Source: Lepus europaeus (taxonomy: Eukaryota; Chordata; Mammalia; Lagomorpha; Leporidae). From it: a DNA stretch of 64,000 nt. Every line of letters begins with the position of its first letter. Positions within the stretch are counted from its first letter, which is position 1. Positions 59,035 through 64,000 of this stretch are shown here, piece by piece. The translations under genes were made by a program, and so were the position numbers. Under the pieces are notes generated by a model. That model was given only the letters and a program-made list of their open reading frames with translations. It searched no databases and had not been told where the DNA came from. The stretch lies in assembly GCF_033115175.1 (NCBI RefSeq), contig NC_084831.1, positions 42,998,002-43,062,001 on the forward strand, read 5' to 3'.

Positions 59035-59560
59035 ATCCATCAGGCACTGTTCTAAACCCTTTGTATGAGCTCATTTACTCCTCAAAACAACCTCTGCAGG
59101 CAGTTAGTATTATGATCCACATTTCAAAGAGTGAATTTGAGCAGAAGCTGAGGCACAGAGAAGTTAGAAATCTTACTTTTTTTTTTTTTTTTTTGACAGG
59201 CAGAGTGGATAGTGAGAGAGAGAGACAGAGAGAAAGGTCTTCCTTTTTGCCGTTGGTTCACCCTCCAATGGCCGCTGCGGCCAGTGCATTGTGCTGATCC
59301 GAAGGCAGGAGCCAGGTGCTTCTCCTGGTCTCCCATGTGGGTGCAGGGCCCAAGCACCTGGGCCATCCTCCACTGCCTTCCCGGGCCATAGCAGAGAGCT
59401 GGTCTGGAAGAGGGGCAACCGGGATAGAATCCGGCGCCCCAACCAGGACTAGAACCCGCAAGGCGGAGGAATAGCCTGTTAAGCCACGGCGCTGGCCAGA
59501 AATCTTACTTAAGGCTACAAAGCTACTACGTGATGGCCCTGGGGATTCAAACCCAGGTAC
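59035..59560 (-). repeat. MIR, minus orientation, split by a young SINE
   Basis: GGCACTGTTCTAAACCCTTTG ... CAGAAGCTGAGGCACAGAG, then after the insert GGGGATTCAAACCCAGGTAC. Confidence 0.85.
59179..59497 (-). repeat. Young CSINE, minus orientation
   Basis: GACAGGCAGAGTGGATAGTG to CACGGCGCTGGCC. 13-bp duplication AGAAATCTTACTT at 59166-59178 and 59498-59510. Confidence 0.96.
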
Positions 59561-59569
59561 AATCACAAC

Positions 59570-60236
59570 TGGGACGTGTTCTGAGAAATGCACTATTAGG
59601 CAGTTTCACTGTTTTGTGAACCTCAGAGAGTATACTTACACAAACTAGAAGGTCTAGCTACTTAGCTACTATATAACTAAGCTAGATGTGAGCCTAACTT
59701 AAAATTCTGTGTTTTTTTTGTTTTTTTTGTTTTTTTGTTTTTTTTTTACTTTTCAAACTTATTAAAAACTAAGACACAAACACACACGTTAGCCTAGGAC
59801 TACACAGAGTCATGATCATTAATGTCACTGTACTCTGCCTCCACATCTTGTCCCATTGGAAAGTCTTCAGGGGCAATCAGACACTTGGGCAGAATATATC
59901 CTGAAGAATCTGACCGAGGCTGTTTTATGGTTAACTTTTTTTTTTTTTTAAATAAGATGTAGTACTCTCTAAAATAATAAAAAGATTATAATAGTAAATA
60001 CATAAACCAGTAATATAGTAATTTATTATTACAATCAAGTATCAAGTACTATACATAATTGTATGTGCTATACTTTCATATGACTGACAGTGTACTAGGT
60101 TTACCCTAGCATCACCCCAAAGACCTGATTATGCATTACAATAAAATTACAATGCCTACAATGTCACTAGGCAATAGCAAGTTTTCAGCTCTGTCATAAT
60201 CTTACAGGACCATCATATGCATATTGCATGACTCTG
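59570..60236 (+). mobile_element. Tigger3-like (pogo/Tc1-mariner) non-autonomous DNA transposon
   Basis: GGGACGTGTTCTGAGAAATGC and GAGTATACTTACACAAAC match the 5' part. AACTAAGACACAAACACACAC, TGTACTCTGCCTCCACATC, CATAATTGTATGTGCTATAC and a terminal GCATGACT match the 3' part. Diverged and inactive. Assigned from remembered consensus. Confidence 0.72.
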
Positions 60237-60261
60237 CTATGGCACCAGAGTCCACATTCTT

Positions 60262-60607
60262 TTTTTTTTTTTTTTCAAGATTTATTTAGTTATTTGAAAG
60301 GCAGGGTTACAGAGAAACAGAGAGAGAGAGAGAGAGAGAGAGAACTTCCATGCACTGGTTCACTCCCCAAATGACCACAATGACCAGAGCTGGGCCAATC
60401 CAAAAACCAGGAGCCAGGGTCTTCTTCCATGTCTCCCTCATGGGTGTAGGAGCCCAAGTACTTGGGCCATCTTCCACTGCTTTCCCGGGCCATAGTAGAG
60501 AGCTGGATCAGAAGTGGAGCAGCCAGGACTCAACCAGAGCCCAGGCACTCATATGGAATTCTGGCACTGCAGGCAGTGGCTTTACCCACTATGCCATAGC
60601 ACCAGCC
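60262..60607 (-). repeat. CSINE, minus orientation
   Basis: Poly-T, CAAGATTTATTTAGTTATTTG, to CATAGCACCAGCC. Near-perfect 17-bp duplication CCAGAGTCCACATTCTT (60245-60261) and CCAGAATCCACATTCTT (60608-60624). Confidence 0.95.
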
Positions 60608-60624
60608 CCAGAATCCACATTCTT

Positions 60625-60990
60625 AACTACTAAGCTTTGAGCCTCCACTTAACTAGAATCAGGCAAAAACTCATTCATTTCTCCTCCACTTAACTACCCA
60701 CGAACTGGTATCTGAACTCATACTCTCAGCTCCCTTTCTTGTTACTATGGGTGAAGTATCTCTGCTTTTATCAAAGGTTAGCTCTTTTACCTGGGCTTAG
60801 GGAGTCTCAGCCCAATGGAGGGCTTCACTGTTGCTAGTCTCTCCTGTTTCCAGTATGTCACCAGTTTTTCCCTCTCCTGAAAATCAGCAAAATAACATTC
60901 GCTACTTCCTTCAGTCAAAGGGAAAAAAAAAAAAAAAAAAAAAAAAGACCTCCTGGACCTCACTTCCACTTTTAGTTAATGCCTCCATTC
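60625..60990. other. Intergenic, unclassified, with a poly-A run
   Basis: About 27 A residues at 60920-60946. No adjoining retroelement body is recognised. Confidence 0.4.
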
Positions 60991-61335
60991 ACCAGCTTGC
61001 GTTTTAGCTCTTTCCCCTTGATATTTGCATGATTGGCACTTTCTCATCCTCCACATCTCAGTTTCAGCTTAAACACCACTTTCTGAGAAGCCTGCACTGA
61101 CCATTCGCCCTGGCTTTCTATTCTATTGGGTTGGTCACCTTAGTAAACCCTCTGCAAAGGGTTTATCAGTATTGCATACTTTTCTTGCTTACTTGTTTAA
61201 TGTTTTTTGCTTTCATCATAGAATGTAAGCTCTTAAATTGCAATGTACCTATCTGGCTTGTTCACTGCTGTATTCCCAGGGTCTTGTACTATGAACGTCT
61301 GGCTACTGTAGGTGGCTAATAAATACTGAAACTGC
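60991..61335 (+). repeat. L2 LINE 3' end
   Basis: TTTCTGAGAAGCCTGCACTGA ... TAGAATGTAAGCTCTTAAATT ... CTTGTTCACTGCTGTATTCCC ... GGTGGCTAATAAATACTG, canonical L2 3' order. Confidence 0.85.
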
Positions 61336-61599
61336 CCTTTAGGAGGTAAGTGACTTTGTCACCTACATTCTCCCCAGCTCACTGTGCCACTCGCACGACC
61401 TCCTTGCTGCTCCTCCTTACTGCCGACTCACTCACTCCTCATCCTTGCTATTCCTTCCCCTGGGAAGGCTTTTTCCAGTCTCCTTCTTTCACTTTTTCCT
61501 GGTCTTTGCTCAAAAATTACTTTCTCTTGGAGAAACTTTTTCTTTTCTTTCTCTCTTTCTTTTTCTTCTTCATACAAAGTGTTGAACTCTTTACCTAGA

Positions 61600-61787
61600 A
61601 TAAAGTGAATCTTCTGTGTATTAAAAAGTTAAATGAAAATAGATCTTAGTAAAAAAAGAGACTGGGAAGAGGAGAGGGAAGAAGAAGAGGGGTGGGAGTG
61701 TGGGTGGGAGGGCTGGTACGGTGGGAAGAATTACTATGTTCCTAAAGCTGTATTTATGAAATGCATGAAAAAAAAAAAAAAAACAAC
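61600..61787 (+). mobile_element. Rabbit-type L1 3' end, 5'-truncated
   Basis: AATAAAGTGAATCTTCTGTG, the GA/G-rich stretch at 61660-61730, ATTACTATGTTCCTAAAGCTG and poly-A form a typical lagomorph L1 3' UTR. Assigned from memory, not alignment. Confidence 0.6.
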
Positions 61788-61934
61788 CACCACCACCAAC
61801 ACAAAAGTTAATTTATTCAGGTTTTCCTAGTTTAGGCATTTAAAATAGCAGCCTTAACTCTTTCTCTCTCTCCTTGCTTAATTTTTCTCCATAGCACATA
61901 CCATTTTTCAGCATATAACTTACTATGCCCTTGC

Positions 61935-62020
61935 CTGTTACCCATCAAGAAGGCTCCGCTGTACCCCAAAGCCTAGAAGAGTGCTTAGCATACAGCAAAT
62001 ATTTGTTAAACGACTGAATT
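61935..62020 (+). repeat. L2 3' fragment
   Basis: AGAGTGCTTAGCATACAGCAA, then ATATTTGTTAAACGACTGAAT. Confidence 0.75.
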
Positions 62021-62149
62021 CGTGGGATTAATGCACAAATGAATATCAGATGTGAAGTCTTTTCAGCATTGCTTATAAAATTATTTATGTGCCTGCATTT
62101 TCGTATCCCTGACATGTTGTCCTACACACAATAGGCACCAAAAGGCTGG

Positions 62150-62316
62150 GGGTTCGAAGGCGATCGCAGGGGGCGTGGCTCGACGAATCCACACGGAGAG
62201 GCCGCTGCAGACTCCGCCCCTGTCCCGCCCCAGCCCTGGAGGCCCCGCCCCCCGCATGCTGAAAGCCATATAGGCGAGTGACGTCAGGCCGTTTGTTGTC
62301 ATTGGCGGCTCCCAAG
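62150..62316 (+). promoter_or_regulatory. OSBPL9: OSBPL9 promoter/5' UTR, CpG-rich
   Basis: Abrupt switch to GC-rich, CpG-rich sequence continuing into intron 1 (to about 62720). GC boxes (CTCCGCCCC, TCCCGCCCC, GCCCCGCCCC) at 62210-62255, a weak CATATAGGC TATA-like site at 62268, and a full CRE at 62279-62286. The transcription start probably lies within 62260-62300. Confidence 0.75.
62279..62286. promoter_or_regulatory. CRE palindrome TGACGTCA
   Basis: Perfect 8-bp CREB/ATF consensus starting 38 bp before the OSBPL9 start codon. Confidence 0.7.
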
Positions 62317-62322
62317 ATGGCG
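62313..62322 (+). promoter_or_regulatory. YY1-type motif overlapping the OSBPL9 start codon
   Basis: CAAGATGGCG matches the YY1 core AANATGGCG. The ATG of the motif is the start codon. Confidence 0.6.
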
Positions 62323-62427
62323 TCCATCGTGGAAGGGCCGCTGAGCAAATGGACTAACGTGATGAAGGGCTGGCAGTACCGTTGGTTCGTGCTGGACTAC
62401 AACGCTGGACTGCTTTCCTACTACACG
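62317..62427 (+). CDS. OSBPL9: Oxysterol-binding protein-like 9 (OSBPL9/ORP9), first coding exon
   Basis: Lipid transfer protein of ER-Golgi contact sites that exchanges PI4P with sterol or phosphatidylserine (family knowledge). This exon encodes 37 residues, [20 protein letters not shown] then [17 protein letters not shown], the first strands of the N-terminal PH domain. The donor GTGAGT follows ACG at 62427. Position 5 is Val where I remember Met in human ORP9. An upstream in-frame ATG at 62278 would add 13 residues, but the MASI start matches the known protein and has the better context. The remaining exons lie to the right. Confidence 0.95.
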
Positions 62428-63529
62428 GTGAGTCCTCGGGTAAAGCTCCGAGCGCCTCCGGCCCGCGCTGCCGGGGTGGAGGCGGGGCCCGGGGTCTCGG
62501 ATGGCCGGGCTGAGGTGGCTAGGCTGGGGGTGCCGCCGTACCGGAGGGTCCCTCGCCGGGGAGGGCTTTGCGTCCCAGACAGCCAATGAGGGTGAAGGAG
62601 ATGCGGGCACTGACTGGCTGTCTGATTTATGGGGTGGGGGTGAGCCGTTATTTTGGGGGGTCAGGTGTTAGGCTGTGGTGGGGTCCGGCGCAGTTGTGAG
62701 TAGAAAGGGCGGTCGTGGTCCTGGCTGAAAGGTTCCGGTCGTGCGGGCTGTTCTGTGTCCTCGCGTTGTCATGGACTTTACACTGTCCCCTCAGGCTCCG
62801 TGAACGGCCGCACCCCTTAGCTTCTCTCCAGGGAGTGAAGAGCTCCTGTTTCCTCAGAGCAGTGGCCAGACGGGACTGGCCAGGTCTAAAGGTCATGCTC
62901 GACCCACACCAGGGGATCCGAAATCCTTCCTCTCTGTCCAGGTTGAGTGTCTGCTGCAAGGGACACACCCCTGTACCGAGGGGGAGGCGAGCGTAACCGA
63001 CTGCCTAACTTTTGAGAGCAGAGCATGTCCTACACCCGAGTCTCTTGTTAGCCCAGGGAGAGAAAAGGGGCAGTGCGGTGGCCCCTGGGAGTTACATTCT
63101 GGGGTGGTCTGGGTTCAGGCTTCATGTCGTTAACACGAGTCAGTGGCCATGGGCAAGTGGCTGAATGACTGCGAATCTTGTCTGACTGTCCCCTCTGGCT
63201 CCGCTGCATTAGAAATGGAATGTGGGTGGAATTAGACAGCAATTACTTCCAAAGGTACTTCTTTGAATGGTGTGTAGTTAAGAATAGTCAATAAGAGGGA
63301 AAAAGCCACTTAAAAGAACAAAATAGAATGTTTTGAGAGCTTTAGGAGATAATAGAAGGCAAAAGAAAAACGTGATTATGGAAGAAGGGTTAATGTTGAT
63401 GAAATGAGGACACATACTTATTCGCTCATTTAAAAAATGTTGAGCTCCTGCTATGTGCGTTTCCATGCCAGCAGGAATCAACAGGAATGAAGACATTCAC
63501 TGTTCTCTGCTCTTGAGTTTTTATTCCAT
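62428..63529 (+). other. OSBPL9 intron 1, CpG-rich then unique
   Basis: GC-rich to about 62720. No repeat is recognised afterwards. Frames in this stretch have no known domain. Confidence 0.5.
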
Positions 63530-63700
63530 TCTAGTGGTCTCTTCCTTTTACTCTCAGTAACTCTGCAAGGTGTTCATTATCCCTATTTAATATTCCCATT
63601 TCACAGTTTTGGAATCTGAGGCTGCAGGTTTTTAAATAATTTACCCAAAATCACATAGCAGGAGTAAATAGTGGAATCAGGATGCTGAATTCTTGGCTTT
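63530..63700 (-). repeat. MIR, minus orientation
   Basis: CAGTAACTCTGCAAGGTGTTC, TCCCATTTCACAGTTTTGGA and TTTACCCAAAATCACATAGC fit a MIR complement. An L2-like phrase (TTGAGCTCCTGCTATGTGCG) precedes it at 63440. From 63701 to the end I see nothing recognisable. Confidence 0.7.
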
Positions 63701-64000
63701 CTTTTTCCACTACACTTCACTTCCACTAGGCAGAGGAGAAAAGTGCAAGCTCTGAATTACAAAAGGCAAGCTTGCAAAAGGAAAAGTATTACTTTTGCTG
63801 TGCTTCAACCATCCACTTCCTTTCTCTACATAATTTTTAAAGGGAAAAAGTCCAAACATTAATGAATCTTAAACACATTGTTCAAGATTATCTTTAGGTA
63901 GGCACGAAAGAGGCAACTGAACATTATGTTCCAAAAAGCCTGGCATTATGAAATCCCATGATTCAGAGAAATGAAGAGTAATAATGGGTTTCAGATGATG

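Noticed and set aside
62081-62348. Minus-strand frames over the OSBPL9 promoter, suggesting a bidirectional partner gene
   Set aside because: They exist because of CpG-rich, stop-poor sequence; no recognisable protein and no donor site evident.
1-64000. Functional tRNA genes suggested by the tRNA-like SINE heads
   Set aside because: The A/B-box-like segments belong to CSINE heads. No complete cloverleaf outside SINEs was found by eye.

Overview
This 64-kb window is nuclear DNA from a lagomorph, almost certainly the rabbit (Oryctolagus cuniculus). The diagnosis rests on more than 50 copies or fragments of the tRNA-derived, lagomorph-specific CSINE (C repeat), on an L1 3' end of rabbit type, and on mammalian relics (MIR, L2, hAT-Charlie, Tigger, MaLR). 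Only about 1.1 kb is host coding sequence. All assignments come from reading the sequence and from remembered family features; no database search was run.

Region 1 (left edge to about 35.5 kb) is a calreticulin-family gene on the minus strand. Exon 1 starts at 35310 and exons 2-7 lie between 15950 and 4530. The first seven exons (100, 102, 204, 95, 210, 114 and 144 bp) give an open 323-codon frame with GT-AG junctions, a signal peptide, the lectin N-domain with its disulfide pair, and the P-domain repeats. The last exons (C-domain and ER retention signal) should lie beyond position 1. Because the neighbour is OSBPL9, I call it CALR4, the gene next to Osbpl9 in mouse and known in human as the pseudogene CALR4P. 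A perfect ER stress response element (CCAAT-N9-CCACG) lies 190 bp upstream of the ATG. The 19-kb intron 1 holds an antisense GPX7 retrocopy split by a SINE, a MaLR LTR and another probable LTR.

Region 2 (about 35.5-62.1 kb) is the gap between the divergent CALR4 and OSBPL9 genes. It contains a SET retrocopy with a long 3' UTR, a MaLR LTR, a MER5-like and another hAT relic, a Tigger3-like element, and dense SINE clusters. Several clusters show serial insertion at one target sequence, nesting, or extra non-SINE sequence inside the target-site duplications.

Region 3 (62.15 kb to the right edge) is the GC-rich promoter, 5' UTR, first coding exon (37 codons, start of the PH domain) and beginning of intron 1 of OSBPL9 on the plus strand. 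It has a full CRE palindrome and a YY1-type motif over the start codon.

I saw no prokaryotic, CRISPR or phage-like system, and nothing that needs a new class of system. The most useful observations are the apparently functional, ER-stress-wired CALR4 and the unusual SINE insertion patterns.
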